A DNA stretch of 20,095 bases from Bog-756 sp037141235 (GCA_037141235.1 JBAXCY010000031.1:1-20095), one strand, 5' to 3'. Shown: positions 1-7,516, numbered from the stretch's first letter. The notes: generated by a model from the letters alone, not told the origin. Program-made: numbers and translations.

Positions 1-41
1 CCCGTGGGTCCCGTGGGGCCGACAGAACCTGACCGCTCTGC

Positions 42-1811
42 CTAGGGAGTAGGAACCGGCACGTAGGCCAGCTCGATGTGCCCCACGTCGACGTTCTTTA
101 CCGAGTCCGGTTTGAAGTACGACATGATCAGGCTGGAGTTGCTTCCTAACTCGGGGTGGCCAACGAACGCGTAGCAGAACCCCTTGGGTGTGGTGCTGCA
201 CCCGGGGAGCGTTCCGGTCAGGAACGGGTGCCAGGGCCCGGTCGGCGACTTGGACGAAAACACCGTGAACTCCCCGCCGATAGAAGTCTGTTCGATCAGA
301 CGGAGGCCGCTCGGATAGGAGGCCACCGTTATGTTGATCGGCTTCCACGGCTGAGTGCCGTCAGTCACGGCGGGCTGGGCCACGTAGTTGGCCGGATCGA
401 CCAGAGCTGTCGGATCGTCGGCGATCGAGGTGACCGAGACGCTGCCCGAAGCACAGGAGATGTAGAGCGCAGTGCAGGCCGACGTGAACAGCGTCACCTT
501 GCCGTCGGCGACCACGGGTGACTGATAGGCACGACTGTCCGGCAACGGGGTTCCCTTGGGGGACGGAGGAAATACGTCGTAGGGCCCGAACTTGATTTTG
601 CTCCCCCGGAGAGTGGTCACCATGAACCCCCAGCCTTCAACGGTGAAGTTGGTGCCCGAAGTGACGCATACATCGGTGTATGTCACGAACACGTTCGCCT
701 GATTACTGAGCAGGGTGGCCCCGGTGGGCCACCGGGCGGCGTAGCTGGCGCCGTTGGCCTGGGTGCAGAGTCGCCCGCTGCCATCGGGCATATAGGCATC
801 GGTCGGGGGTGGGATGAACTGCGAGGGCGCCGCTGACGACAAATTCGTCGCTGATGCGGGTTGGACGTCCTTGAGGGCGGTCGGGGTTCGCCCGACGGTA
901 TATCGGCCCTTGGCTGCAGTGCTCCCTCCGATAAATGCTTGGGTCCGAGTGGAGTCAGCCGAGAACGACGAGGTGTCCCCGAAGATCCACAGGTCGCGAC
1001 CGTTGGGAAGGGCCACGCTGATACCGGCATCTCGTTGGAGCACGGTCCCAGTCGTCAACTCCTGGGTGGCGTTCACCGGCCCGAGGTAGACGATTCCGGG
1101 TGATCCACCGGACATGATCGTCGGCACGATCGTTGTGCTGGCAGGCGACGTGGCACTGGCCCCGTACTTGTTGGTGGCCAACACGGTGAAGGTGTACGCG
1201 GTGTCGTTGGTTAGACCGGTGACCGTACATGTCCGGGAAGTCGTTGTGCAGGTCTTACCGGCGACGGGCGAAGTCGGGTTCGCGCACAACGGTGACGATG
1301 CCGGACAGACCCCCCTCGTGCTCGATGTCACCTGGTAGGAGGTGACGGGGGCGCCGGGCGAGTAGATCGGTGCAGTCCAGCCGAGCGTGACGGTGGTATT
1401 GCCCGCCACGGGGTAGGGCACCCCAGGAGCCCACGGCACCCCGGCAAGGTACTTTGTCGTGGTCGGCTTGCTCATGCCGCCATCGCCGACCGACCGCACG
1501 CTGATCAGGTAGGACTGTCCGTTGGTGAGGCCGGTGAGAGTGCACTGGCTCTTGACGTGCGAGGAGCACTGGCTGTGCCCGGGGCTGGCCGTGACTGAGT
1601 ACGAGGTGATGTCGGCATCGTCGTTCGGCGTGCCCCACAAGACGCCAGCAGTACCGTCACCCGGGAAGACGCCTACCGCCGTAGGGCGGAGCGGCGCTGT
1701 GGCGGGCTGTCCGCAGGCAGACACGCCCATGGCGACTACAAGGAGTGCAGCCACGGCCACCGAGGTGATGGGCGAGCGAAGGCGTGGGGGCCTCGATGGT
1801 GATTGATGCAT
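42..1811 (-). CDS. Secreted lipoprotein with two fibronectin type III domains and a putative beta-propeller (DUF4185/GH-like) domain
   Basis: The 589-aa product starts with a basic N-terminus and a hydrophobic stretch (about residues 13-30) ending in a lipobox-like GVSAC, with Cys33 as the likely lipidated residue, so the protein is probably anchored outside the membrane. Residues about 41-124 and 128-230 each look like an Fn3 domain (repeated TSYxVT, TLTGLTNGQSY and TVTGLTNDTAY signatures). Residues 240-589 contain RDAGISVALPNGRDLWIFGDT-like text, typical of DUF4185-type and related five-bladed propellers that bind or cleave glycans. That assignment is by resemblance only. Cys-rich loops between the Fn3 strands suggest extracytoplasmic disulfides. 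The ATG at 1811 has a strong G-rich Shine-Dalgarno 8 nt upstream. The gene is transcribed away from the sigma factor locus. No catalytic residues can be named, so an adhesin or glycan-binding role is as likely as hydrolysis. Confidence 0.75.
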   Translation of the reverse strand: MHQSPSRPPRLRSPITSVAVAALLVVAMGVSACGQPATAPLRPTAVGVFPGDGTAGVLWGTPNDDADITSYSVTASPGHSQCSSHVKSQCTLTGLTNGQSYLISVRSVGDGGMSKPTTTKYLAGVPWAPGVPYPVAGNTTVTLGWTAPIYSPGAPVTSYQVTSSTRGVCPASSPLCANPTSPVAGKTCTTTSRTCTVTGLTNDTAYTFTVLATNKYGASATSPASTTIVPTIMSGGSPGIVYLGPVNATQELTTGTVLQRDAGISVALPNGRDLWIFGDTSSFSADSTRTQAFIGGSTAAKGRYTVGRTPTALKDVQPASATNLSSAAPSQFIPPPTDAYMPDGSGRLCTQANGASYAARWPTGATLLSNQANVFVTYTDVCVTSGTNFTVEGWGFMVTTLRGSKIKFGPYDVFPPSPKGTPLPDSRAYQSPVVADGKVTLFTSACTALYISCASGSVSVTSIADDPTALVDPANYVAQPAVTDGTQPWKPINITVASYPSGLRLIEQTSIGGEFTVFSSKSPTGPWHPFLTGTLPGCSTTPKGFCYAFVGHPELGSNSSLIMSYFKPDSVKNVDVGHIELAYVPVPTP

Positions 1812-1819
1812 CGGCGTGT

Positions 1820-1827
1820 CCCCCCTT
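1820..1827 (-). promoter_or_regulatory. Unusually G-rich Shine-Dalgarno site of the Fn3 lipoprotein gene
   Basis: On the minus strand the sequence reads AAGGGGGG, ending 8 nt before the ATG at 1811. Six consecutive G residues are more than is needed for ribosome binding. They are complementary to the C-run in the loops of the candidate 6C RNA at 17843-17931, so the site could be a small-RNA target as well as a ribosome binding site (inference). Confidence 0.6.
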
Positions 1828-2050
1828 GCGGCGTGGTGTCGGGTGCGGCGTGGCGTCGGGCTCTAAGGTCAGTGGTCGAAGGAAAATCCTACATCGGGCA
1901 CTTCGCTTTAGGAAGGCAGGGGGAGCGATCAGACGATGAAATTCTGGGGGTAGGGGGATGTGGGTGACAACGTGCACAGCGGCCCTCACTACGGTTCGCT
2001 GCTCGCCATTTGGGCAGAGCCAATGGACCCCGAAGCCCAGATCGATGGAT

Positions 2051-2086
2051 GCACCCGGACAACCACCCGGACAACCACCCGGACAT
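2051..2086. repeat. 12-bp tandem repeat, three copies
   Basis: Units at 2051-2062, 2063-2074 and 2075-2086 share the core CACCCGGACA, with single-base differences at the edges. The repeat sits in the intergenic region upstream of the sigma factor gene, outside any convincing coding sequence. Confidence 0.85.
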
Positions 2087-2176
2087 CCACTGACCCAACC
2101 GGTCGGCCAAAGAGGCGAATACACCTATTGCCCCTCGAATAACGATCGGAGGCCCCATTCCGTTACACAACTGAAA

Positions 2177-2204
2177 CCGTTGATATGAAGATGATAAACA
2201 ACGG
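2177..2204. promoter_or_regulatory. Inverted repeat in the likely promoter region of the ECF sigma gene
   Basis: CCGTTG (2177-2182) and CAACGG (2199-2204) form a 6-bp inverted repeat with a 16-bp A/T-rich spacer. It overlaps a possible -35 (TTGATA, 2180-2185) and -10 (GGATAA, 2203-2208). It may be a regulator site. Arms of six bases can arise by chance, so the call is weak. Confidence 0.25.
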
Positions 2205-2284
2205 ATAAGGGTGCTGGACACCGGTGGAATGTGGGTGTAAGACAGAGCCAGGCAAACACGTCAGTGCATCATCAAGCAGACGGC

Positions 2285-2289
2285 AGGAG
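2285..2289 (+). promoter_or_regulatory. Ribosome binding site that decides the sigma factor start
   Basis: AGGAG lies 6 nt before GTG 2296 and 9 nt before GTG 2299. The longer reading from GTG 2224 has only a weak, distant AAGGG upstream. The downstream GTG pair is therefore the better start. It also removes a 24-residue Cys/Ser-rich extension that is not typical of sigma factors. Confidence 0.6.
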
Positions 2290-2295
2290 ACCGAA

Positions 2296-2925
2296 GTGGT
2301 GGATTTCAGGGGGACGGTGCAGGCAGCGCAGCGGGGGGACCAGGAAGCATTCGCCTGTCTCTGGCGTGAGTTCCAGCCCGGCCTGCTGCGTTACCTCCGG
2401 ATGAAGGCCTCGCCGGTGGCAGAAGATCTGGCCGCCGACATCTGGTTGCGCATACTGCGGGCCCTCCCCACGTTCGAAGGTGACGAGTCGGGATTCAGGG
2501 GCTGGCTGTACACGACCGCTCGGAACCGCTTGACCGACTGGTATCGGAGCGGCGAGCGACGGACCGATGCGATCGAGCACGCCAACCTGATCGTCCTGCC
2601 CGCACCCAACAACGTCGAGGAGGAGGTGGCCGAGCACTCCTCGACCGACCAAGCCATCGCCCTGATTGGCGAGCTCCCGGCCGACCAGGCCGAGGCGGTC
2701 ATGCTCCGAATCGTGGCTGGCATGGATGTGGCCCGGGTTGCCACCATCATGGGACGCACCCCTGGGTCGGTCCGCGTCCTCTGTCATCGAGGCCTGCGGC
2801 GTCTGGAGCAGCGGCTGGCTGCCACGGCACTCGAGGACACCGATCTGGTCGGGGCGTCGAAGTCTGCTCCTCGGATCTCCGGAGCGACCGTGCGTGTAGG
2901 CGAAGGGCAGCGGATCCTTGCTTGA
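2296..2925 (+). CDS. ECF-type RNA polymerase sigma-70 factor
   Basis: A product of about 209 aa directing RNA polymerase to a dedicated regulon. Region 2 is seen in AFACLWREFQPGLLRYL, the following AEDLAADIWLRI segment (the usual ED-A-D-F/W-R pattern) and FRGWLYTTARNRLTDWYRS, which matches region 2.3-2.4. Region 4 is the helix-turn-helix in LPADQAEAVMLRIVAGMDVA followed by IMGRTPGSVRVLCHRGLRRL. The linker between them (residues about 95-125) is short and acidic, as usual for ECF factors. A tail of about 35 residues follows region 4. The downstream membrane-protein gene overlaps its stop, so the two are probably co-transcribed and functionally linked. The start at GTG 2296 (or 2299) is chosen on the AGGAG site. 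The alternative GTG 2224 gives 233 aa. Family assignment is firm; target genes are unknown. Confidence 0.9.
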   Translation: MVDFRGTVQAAQRGDQEAFACLWREFQPGLLRYLRMKASPVAEDLAADIWLRILRALPTFEGDESGFRGWLYTTARNRLTDWYRSGERRTDAIEHANLIVLPAPNNVEEEVAEHSSTDQAIALIGELPADQAEAVMLRIVAGMDVARVATIMGRTPGSVRVLCHRGLRRLEQRLAATALEDTDLVGASKSAPRISGATVRVGEGQRILA

Positions 2926-4039
2926 CGACCCGAGGATGGAGACAGCAGATCTATTGGGTCTGAGGCAGCCGAGCAACAACATCGTTGCCCTGCCCAATCT
3001 GGTGAGTGGGCAGTTGGCCGATCTCTTGGCCGCAGCGGCGGGCCCGGCCCAGGACCACGAACTCCGGGGCGAGCATGCCATCCGGACCGCGTTCGTGGTC
3101 AGTGCCAGCTCATGGTCGAATTCGAGGCGCCGATTCCGCCGGACGCCAGCGATTCTGGCCGTGAGCACGTTGGCCACCATGATGGTGGCCTCTACTGGAC
3201 TCGCTGCCGCCTCGGAGCTACCAGGTTCTGCGGGTCGGGCGGTCCAAGGAATTCTCGGCACAGTCGGCGTGATCTCAGCGCCGCCTGCTGCAGCTCAGGC
3301 GACTCCAGCCGCCTCGAGCAGTACCCCGAGTTCTGGCAATGTTTCCACAGGGTCCAGTGGGGGCGGTGCGCAGCGGACAGCTGGCTTCGCCACGACGGCG
3401 AGTTCGTGTGCCTCGGGATCTGGGTCGTCGACTGAAACAGCCGCCGGAGTGGTGACGGCGTCGTGCACCAGGGCCACGAGTCACCACGGCTCGCACTCCG
3501 CTTTGTCGACGCTGTCCGAGTCGGGCGCATCGACTACTCGCAGTAAGTCATCCGGTAGGCACCGCGTCGATACCAGGGCCGCAGGTACTGGGTTGAACAA
3601 TGGGCAGGGTGTAGCAACCACACCGACCACACCAACCACACCGACCACGATGCTTGGCGGAGGGACCAGTCGCGGTGGGAACCAGGGTTTCGGTGGCGGG
3701 ACGGGAGGCACTTGTAGCACGGGTTCTGGGTCGGCTGGTGCAGCGGGCAGTCCCCCCGCGACGGATCCGGTGACCGTACCGACCGATACGAGTGTGGCCA
3801 GCGATCCCACGTCGACGACCGTTCCATCGACCACTCCATCGACAACCACCACGTCGACGACCACCCCGTCGACGGGCACCGCAGGGAGTGGCGGGGCGGA
3901 TTCGACCACGGCTGGCTGTGTGGCCGGCGGCGGTAGGCACAGTAAGGGTGCCGGCGGTGGGGGAACGGCCACCGTTGCCACCATTCCCGCCTCCAGCACG
4001 CCGGTGGCCCCAGGGACGTCAGCGGCGGTAATCCCGTGA
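2918..4039 (+). CDS. Single-pass membrane protein partnered with the ECF sigma factor, with a long Ser/Thr/Gly-rich tail (putative anti-sigma-like or surface protein)
   Basis: A 373-aa product. Residues 1-75 are predicted cytoplasmic and end in a basic cluster (RRRFRR). One membrane helix spans about 77-98. It is followed by ELPGSAGRAVQGILGTVGV (100-118), resembling a segment I recall in actinobacterial proteins encoded next to ECF sigma genes. From about residue 125 to the end the chain is low-complexity Ser/Thr/Gly/Pro, with TTP and STTTT runs and several Cys residues, consistent with an extracytoplasmic and possibly glycosylated stalk. The start at TTG 2918 has AAGGG 10 nt upstream and overlaps the sigma stop by 8 bp. 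ATG 2936 is the alternative but has no spaced ribosome site. No zinc-binding HxxxCxxC anti-sigma motif is visible, so an anti-sigma role rests on position and topology only. Confidence 0.65.
   Translation: MLDDPRMETADLLGLRQPSNNIVALPNLVSGQLADLLAAAAGPAQDHELRGEHAIRTAFVVSASSWSNSRRRFRRTPAILAVSTLATMMVASTGLAAASELPGSAGRAVQGILGTVGVISAPPAAAQATPAASSSTPSSGNVSTGSSGGGAQRTAGFATTASSCASGSGSSTETAAGVVTASCTRATSHHGSHSALSTLSESGASTTRSKSSGRHRVDTRAAGTGLNNGQGVATTPTTPTTPTTMLGGGTSRGGNQGFGGGTGGTCSTGSGSAGAAGSPPATDPVTVPTDTSVASDPTSTTVPSTTPSTTTTSTTTPSTGTAGSGGADSTTAGCVAGGGRHSKGAGGGGTATVATIPASSTPVAPGTSAAVIP
3617..3649 (+). repeat. 9-bp coding tandem repeat (Thr-Pro-Thr)
   Basis: Units ACCACACCG/A at 3617-3625, 3626-3634 and 3635-3643, with a partial fourth, encode a TPT repeat in the extracytoplasmic tail of the sigma-linked membrane protein. 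Confidence 0.85.
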
Positions 4040-4046
4040 CGCATAG

Positions 4047-4084
4047 CTGACTAGCGGGTGACCTGACTAGCGGGTGACCTGACC
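4047..4084. repeat. 16-bp tandem repeat between convergent genes
   Basis: CTGACTAGCGGGTGAC occurs perfectly at 4047-4062 and 4063-4078, followed by a partial copy CTGACC. It lies in the 63-bp gap between the stops of the sigma-linked membrane protein and the GH43-like protein. The last CTGACC (4079-4084) can pair with GGTCAG (4101-4106), a weak stem without a T-run that might act as a shared terminator. Confidence 0.85.
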
Positions 4085-4102
4085 GGCCAGCGATTCCGTT
4101 GG

Positions 4103-4798
4103 TCAGCCCGCGCCTAGGAACGGTGCGTCGAAGGCGAATACCCCTCCATCGGCACCGACCAGCCAGTAGCCGCCATGGGCCAGATCTGCAGCCATGCCGA
4201 CTACTGGTGCGGCCAGGGTGAGAGCGCCGGTCGACCCGGAGAACTTGGCGTCACCGAAGGCGAACACCCCGCCGTCGGATGCCACGAACCAGTAGCCCTG
4301 GCCATCGGCTGTTGCCGTAATGGCGTTGACGGGACGGCTGAGTCGGAGCGAGCCGGTGGACCCTGCGAAGGGTGCACCGAAGGCGAACACCCCACCATCG
4401 GAAGCCACCAGCCAGTATCCGCCGGTGACCACGTCCGAGGCGATGCCGACCACTGGAGCGTTGAGCCGGACCCCTCCCATCGACCCGGAGAACTTGGCGT
4501 TACCGAAGGCGAACACCCCTCCGTCGGAAGCCACCAGCCAGTAGCCGCCGCCATCCGATGTGGGAGCGAGTCCGACGACCGGGGCATTCAGCGGCATGGC
4601 GCCCATCGAACCGAAGAACCGGGCATCCCCGAACGAGAAGATTCCTCCGTCGCCAGCCACCAGCCAGTACCCCTTTGCATCCGGGGTGGGGACCAGGTGT
4701 TCGATGGGGGCGTTCAAGGTCAGGCCGAGTACCGACCCGAACGAACGGACGGCCCCGTGAGGTGAGACCCCGCCGTGGGCATTGACCAGCCAGTAGCC
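4103..4798 (-). repeat. Six protein-coding repeats of 41-42 aa (GYWLV/DGGVFAFG family)
   Basis: The first repeat starts at residue 371 (nt 4798). Each unit reads roughly GYWLVASDGGVFAFGDAKF followed by GSxGxxxLNAPVVGIA. Repeats 2-5 are closest. Repeat 1 is degenerate (NAHGGVSPHG), and repeat 6 is short and ends the protein. The preceding ITGIAAAADGS looks like the tail of a further unit, which would let the first and last blades close a ring. Acidimicrobiia secrete many proteins with this repeat (knowledge from the group). A six-bladed propeller that binds cell wall or glycan is an inference. Confidence 0.85.
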
Positions 4799-5908
4799 AC
4801 TGCCGTCCGCGGCAGCGGCAATCCCGGTGATCGGAGGAGGTAGCCAGGCCGGTTCGATGGACACCGGAGAGATGAAGAGTCGACGGGTGCCGCCGCACGC
4901 ATATGACGTGCACCCCGCCGACCATCCGGCGTAGGCCAGTTGCAGCCCTCCTCGGGCGTCTTGGAAGACCGTGCCTCCTCCTGGCCCAGCGACGGCACCG
5001 TACGAAGTCAGGAAGGGGCCAGACGATGGCTCACCGCAAGGCCCGAGCGGCCCAGCACACCCGACAACCGCCTGGCTGTAGGAGGCGCTGTTCCAGATAC
5101 CGGTGGAGAACAAGAGGTAGTAGTTCCCTCCGGAATCGAAGATCTGCGGGTTCTCGATCGTGGTCTCGAACGGATAGCGCGCCGGGTTCTGGACCTGGAG
5201 CAGGCTGGGCTGTCCCACCAGTGTCATGCCGTCGGATCCGAGTGGTTGGGACCACAACCTGGCTGACTGCGTGGAGCCGCCGTCGTTGGTCTTCCACACC
5301 AAGTACGGCTGTCCCGTCGCCGGATCCACGTACGGGCTCGGGTCGATCGCCCCTCCGAGGTCGCCGTTGCACACCAGCGGTCCGCTGGAGCGGTCGGTAA
5401 AGGCGACGGTCGAGGGTGTAAGAACTGCATCGGTGGCCACCGATAGGCAGTTGGCCCCGGTATTGCCTTGATGGCCGGAGAGGGCGGCGGTATAGAACAT
5501 GATCCACAGCCCCTGCCACACGTAGACGCCGGGGGCGTTCTGGGTGCCGCGTTCCTGCCACGCCGGTGGGTTGGGGAGGGCCGATGCGCCCGATGAACCG
5601 CCCGGGCAAAGTGCCCAACCGGTGTCCGTAGATCCGGTGGGATTGCACAGCGCCTGGATGTACCTAGCCTTGGTCGTGCCGGTGGTGAAGGCGTAGTACC
5701 TCGAGCCGTCCATGAGGACATCAGGGTCAGGGGAATCACCATCGAATGCCGGCACGGCGGAGGGCGCAATGGTGGCACCGGTGTACGGGTTGGCACCTAC
5801 GGGGGCGGGATAGGCAATCACGTAAGCACCGAGCACGAGGCTGGCTACGCCTAGGCAGGTAGCAACCAGGGATGCCGCGCGCCGAGTAGCAGTCAAGAGG
5901 AGGTTCAT
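4103..5908 (-). CDS. Secreted GH43-like five-bladed propeller protein with C-terminal GYWLV repeat domain
   Basis: A 601-aa product. Residues 1-39 form a signal peptide (RR, hydrophobic stretch, cleavage near PVGA-NP). Residues about 50-350 resemble glycoside hydrolase family 43/62-type propellers. The three positions expected for catalytic acids are occupied: SPDPDV (Asp61), AIDPSPYVD (Asp189) and TIENPQI (Glu252), the usual base, pKa-modulating Asp and acid. The substrate is probably an arabinan, xylan or related glycan (family inference). Residues 359-601 hold six GYWLVxxDGGVFAFG units of 41-42 aa. The ATG at 5908 is chosen because it begins the signal peptide. The frame stays open to 6613, but that part is antisense to the next gene. 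A second in-frame ATG at 5971 is possible. No strong ribosome site precedes either ATG. Disulfides are likely from the paired Cys residues. Confidence 0.8.
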   Translation of the reverse strand: MNLLLTATRRAASLVATCLGVASLVLGAYVIAYPAPVGANPYTGATIAPSAVPAFDGDSPDPDVLMDGSRYYAFTTGTTKARYIQALCNPTGSTDTGWALCPGGSSGASALPNPPAWQERGTQNAPGVYVWQGLWIMFYTAALSGHQGNTGANCLSVATDAVLTPSTVAFTDRSSGPLVCNGDLGGAIDPSPYVDPATGQPYLVWKTNDGGSTQSARLWSQPLGSDGMTLVGQPSLLQVQNPARYPFETTIENPQIFDSGGNYYLLFSTGIWNSASYSQAVVGCAGPLGPCGEPSSGPFLTSYGAVAGPGGGTVFQDARGGLQLAYAGWSAGCTSYACGGTRRLFISPVSIEPAWLPPPITGIAAAADGSGYWLVNAHGGVSPHGAVRSFGSVLGLTLNAPIEHLVPTPDAKGYWLVAGDGGIFSFGDARFFGSMGAMPLNAPVVGLAPTSDGGGYWLVASDGGVFAFGNAKFSGSMGGVRLNAPVVGIASDVVTGGYWLVASDGGVFAFGAPFAGSTGSLRLSRPVNAITATADGQGYWFVASDGGVFAFGDAKFSGSTGALTLAAPVVGMAADLAHGGYWLVGADGGVFAFDAPFLGAG

Positions 5909-5960
5909 TACGATGCTGTCCACGATCCGCCGAGGTGGGCTGGTAGACAAAACGGTAGCA

Positions 5961-5996
5961 CCGGTAGCCATAGGGTCACCGGTAGCCACAGGGTTA
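5961..5996. repeat. 18-bp tandem repeat upstream of the GH43-like gene
   Basis: Two near-perfect units (5961-5978 and 5979-5996, core CCGGTAGCCA) are followed by a degenerate third. They lie in the divergent gap between the GH43-like gene and the DUF7064-like gene, where both promoters must be. Confidence 0.8.
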
Positions 5997-6073
5997 CTGG
6001 TAGCAGCAGCAAGATGGTCCGGAGTCCGGCTTCGGTAAGGGATCGAGCACGGTAGAACAACGAGGAGCACGAC

Positions 6074-7018
6074 ATGGCAGATCTGAACCCCCACGCGGTG
6101 GACCCGGCCGATGAGGGCCGTCACGAGCCCTCCGGCGATCCCCTGTGGAACGAGTCTCACTACCTCGACTTCGTGTCCCAAGACGGACAACTGGCCGGCT
6201 ACGTCCGGATCGGGCTCTATCCGAATCTGGGGGTGACGTGGTGGACGACAGTGGTCGCCCGACCAGGACATCCGCTGGTGGCCTCGGTCGCCTACGACCT
6301 TCCGGGCACGCCCGCGCCTGGCCTCACGGTGCGCGGTGACGGCTGTTCCGTGGACGGGGTGATCGGCCTGCCGCTCGACTCCATGGTCATCGCCGGGACG
6401 GCCGCAGCTGTGGTCCACGATGACCCGGCCGACGTCTATCGGGGTGCGCCGGGTCGGCCTACCGATATCGAACTCGACCTGACATGGCGTACTGACGGCA
6501 TCCCGTACCACTACGACGTGACTACCCGCTATGAGATCCCGTGCCTGGTGGGAGGAACCGTAACGGTGGGTGGCGAGGTTCTTGGTGTCGAAGGCCACGG
6601 CCAGCGCGACCACTCATGGGGCGTGCGTGACTGGTGGGCCTTCAGTTGGTGCTGGTTCGCCGGCAGGCTGGACGACGGCACTCGGATCCACGGGGCCGAC
6701 ATCCGGATTCCGGGCCAGCGGATCCCGTTCGGGTACGTCCAGCATCCTGACGGCTTGGTCGAGACCGTGACCGGCCTGGACGTGACCGAGGAACTTGGCC
6801 CGTTCGGTCTGGTGACGTCGGCCCGCGCTCGCATGGATCCGGTCGGACTCGATCTTGCCATCGAGCCGGTGGCGTTCGGGCCGCTGGTGCTGACGGCCAC
6901 AGACGGACGCGTGAGCCGGTTCCCCCGGGCCATGGCGCGCTTTACCGCCTCAGACGGCCGCACCGGAACCGGGTGGATCGAGTGGAACCAGCCGGTACCT
7001 GCAGCCGCAGGGCAGTAG
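6074..7018 (+). CDS. DUF7064/DUF7065-like (hydroxyneurosporene-synthase-like, lipocalin-fold) protein
   Basis: A 314-aa protein without signal peptide or membrane segment. The motif GHGQRDHSWGVRDWW (residues about 177-191) and the Trp-rich surroundings are typical of the DUF7064/DUF7065 family, distantly related to CrtC/AttH-type beta-barrel proteins that act on hydrophobic substrates such as carotenoids or steroids. The N-terminal half (DPLWNESHYLDF, then YVRIGLYPNLGVTWWTTVV) also matches the common start of this family. Actual reaction unknown. The ATG at 6074 has GAGGAG 7 nt upstream. It is followed after 10 bp by a thioesterase and then by an LLM oxidoreductase, so a role in lipid or isoprenoid turnover is plausible (inference from context). 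Recognition is from memory of the family; confidence in the family name is moderate. Confidence 0.65.
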   Translation: MADLNPHAVDPADEGRHEPSGDPLWNESHYLDFVSQDGQLAGYVRIGLYPNLGVTWWTTVVARPGHPLVASVAYDLPGTPAPGLTVRGDGCSVDGVIGLPLDSMVIAGTAAAVVHDDPADVYRGAPGRPTDIELDLTWRTDGIPYHYDVTTRYEIPCLVGGTVTVGGEVLGVEGHGQRDHSWGVRDWWAFSWCWFAGRLDDGTRIHGADIRIPGQRIPFGYVQHPDGLVETVTGLDVTEELGPFGLVTSARARMDPVGLDLAIEPVAFGPLVLTATDGRVSRFPRAMARFTASDGRTGTGWIEWNQPVPAAAGQ

Positions 7019-7028
7019 CCTCGCCCCG

Positions 7029-7511
7029 GTGCGCCTTTCTCATAAACCGTCACTCGATCGCTCGCACTACCCGTTCGTCCACTCGCTACGGACGAGGTTC
7101 GGCGAAACCGATGCGATGGGGATCATCCACCACGGGTCTTACCCCGAGTACCTCGAAGAGGCCCGGGTGGCCATGCTACGAGGGGCCGGGTATCCCTACG
7201 AAGCGGTCCGTTCCGGTCCCGACGGCGTCGATTTTGCTGTGCTGGAGCTCTACCTCCGCCATCGGCGGCCGCTCCGTTTCGACGATGACGTGCGGATCTA
7301 CACCGTGGTGGGCCATCTGACCCGGACCACGTTCCAGATCGGCTACCTCCTCGAGGTGGAGGACGAAGCCCGAGCTACCGCGGTAACGGTCCACGGTGCG
7401 GTCGACCTAGAGGGGCGGCCGACACGGATGCCGCCCTTCGTGGCCCACTTGGTCGGTGCCACCCCTGAGGCTCCTGCTGCTGGCGCTTCCCCGGGGCCAG
7501 GAGTTCAGTAG
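7029..7511 (+). CDS. Acyl-CoA thioesterase of the hotdog (4HBT/YbgC-FadM) family
   Basis: A 160-aa single hotdog domain. The signature TRFGETDAMGIIHHGSYPEY (residues 22-41) contains the family's catalytic Asp (Asp28) in TDAMGxxHH, followed by the EEAR helix that is usual in 4-hydroxybenzoyl-CoA thioesterase/YbgC/FadM-like enzymes. It would hydrolyse an acyl-CoA to free acid and CoA in the cytosol; the chain type cannot be told. The last 20 residues are Ala/Gly/Pro-rich and probably disordered. GTG 7029 is the start, 10 bp after the upstream stop; a GGGCAG inside the previous gene's end is a weak ribosome site. It lies 5 bp before the LLM oxidoreductase gene, so it is likely co-transcribed with both neighbours. 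Confidence 0.85.
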   Translation: MRLSHKPSLDRSHYPFVHSLRTRFGETDAMGIIHHGSYPEYLEEARVAMLRGAGYPYEAVRSGPDGVDFAVLELYLRHRRPLRFDDDVRIYTVVGHLTRTTFQIGYLLEVEDEARATAVTVHGAVDLEGRPTRMPPFVAHLVGATPEAPAAGASPGPGVQ

Positions 7512-7516
7512 CCGAC

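Larger units (their letters stand above)
1812..2295. other. Gene-poor divergent intergenic region between the Fn3 lipoprotein and sigma factor genes
   Basis: About 480 bp without a convincing gene. Both flanking genes read outward, so both sets of promoters should lie here. It holds a 12-bp tandem repeat (2051-2086), an A+T-richer pocket from about 2160 to 2210, an inverted repeat (2177-2204), and a TTGATA (2180-2185) 17 bp before GGATAA (2203-2208) that could be a weak promoter for the sigma gene. Open frames here (for example 1889-2221 on minus and 1958-2188 on plus) encode Pro/Gly/Gln runs from the repeat, lack a good ribosome site, and resemble no known protein. Confidence 0.5.

Noticed and set aside
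1958..2188. Small plus-strand open frame with GQPPGQPPG repeats
   Set aside because: Its only pattern comes from the 12-bp repeat. No ribosome site or recognisable domain.
2272..3261. Long minus-strand open frame of 329 aa
   Set aside because: Antisense to the sigma factor gene, no family resemblance and no ribosome site. The plus-strand frame is a textbook sigma factor.
5909..6613. N-terminal extension of the GH43-like frame up to 6613, giving an 836-aa protein
   Set aside because: It runs antisense through the DUF7064-like gene, and a clear signal peptide begins at the ATG at 5908. The extension is only an accident of high GC.
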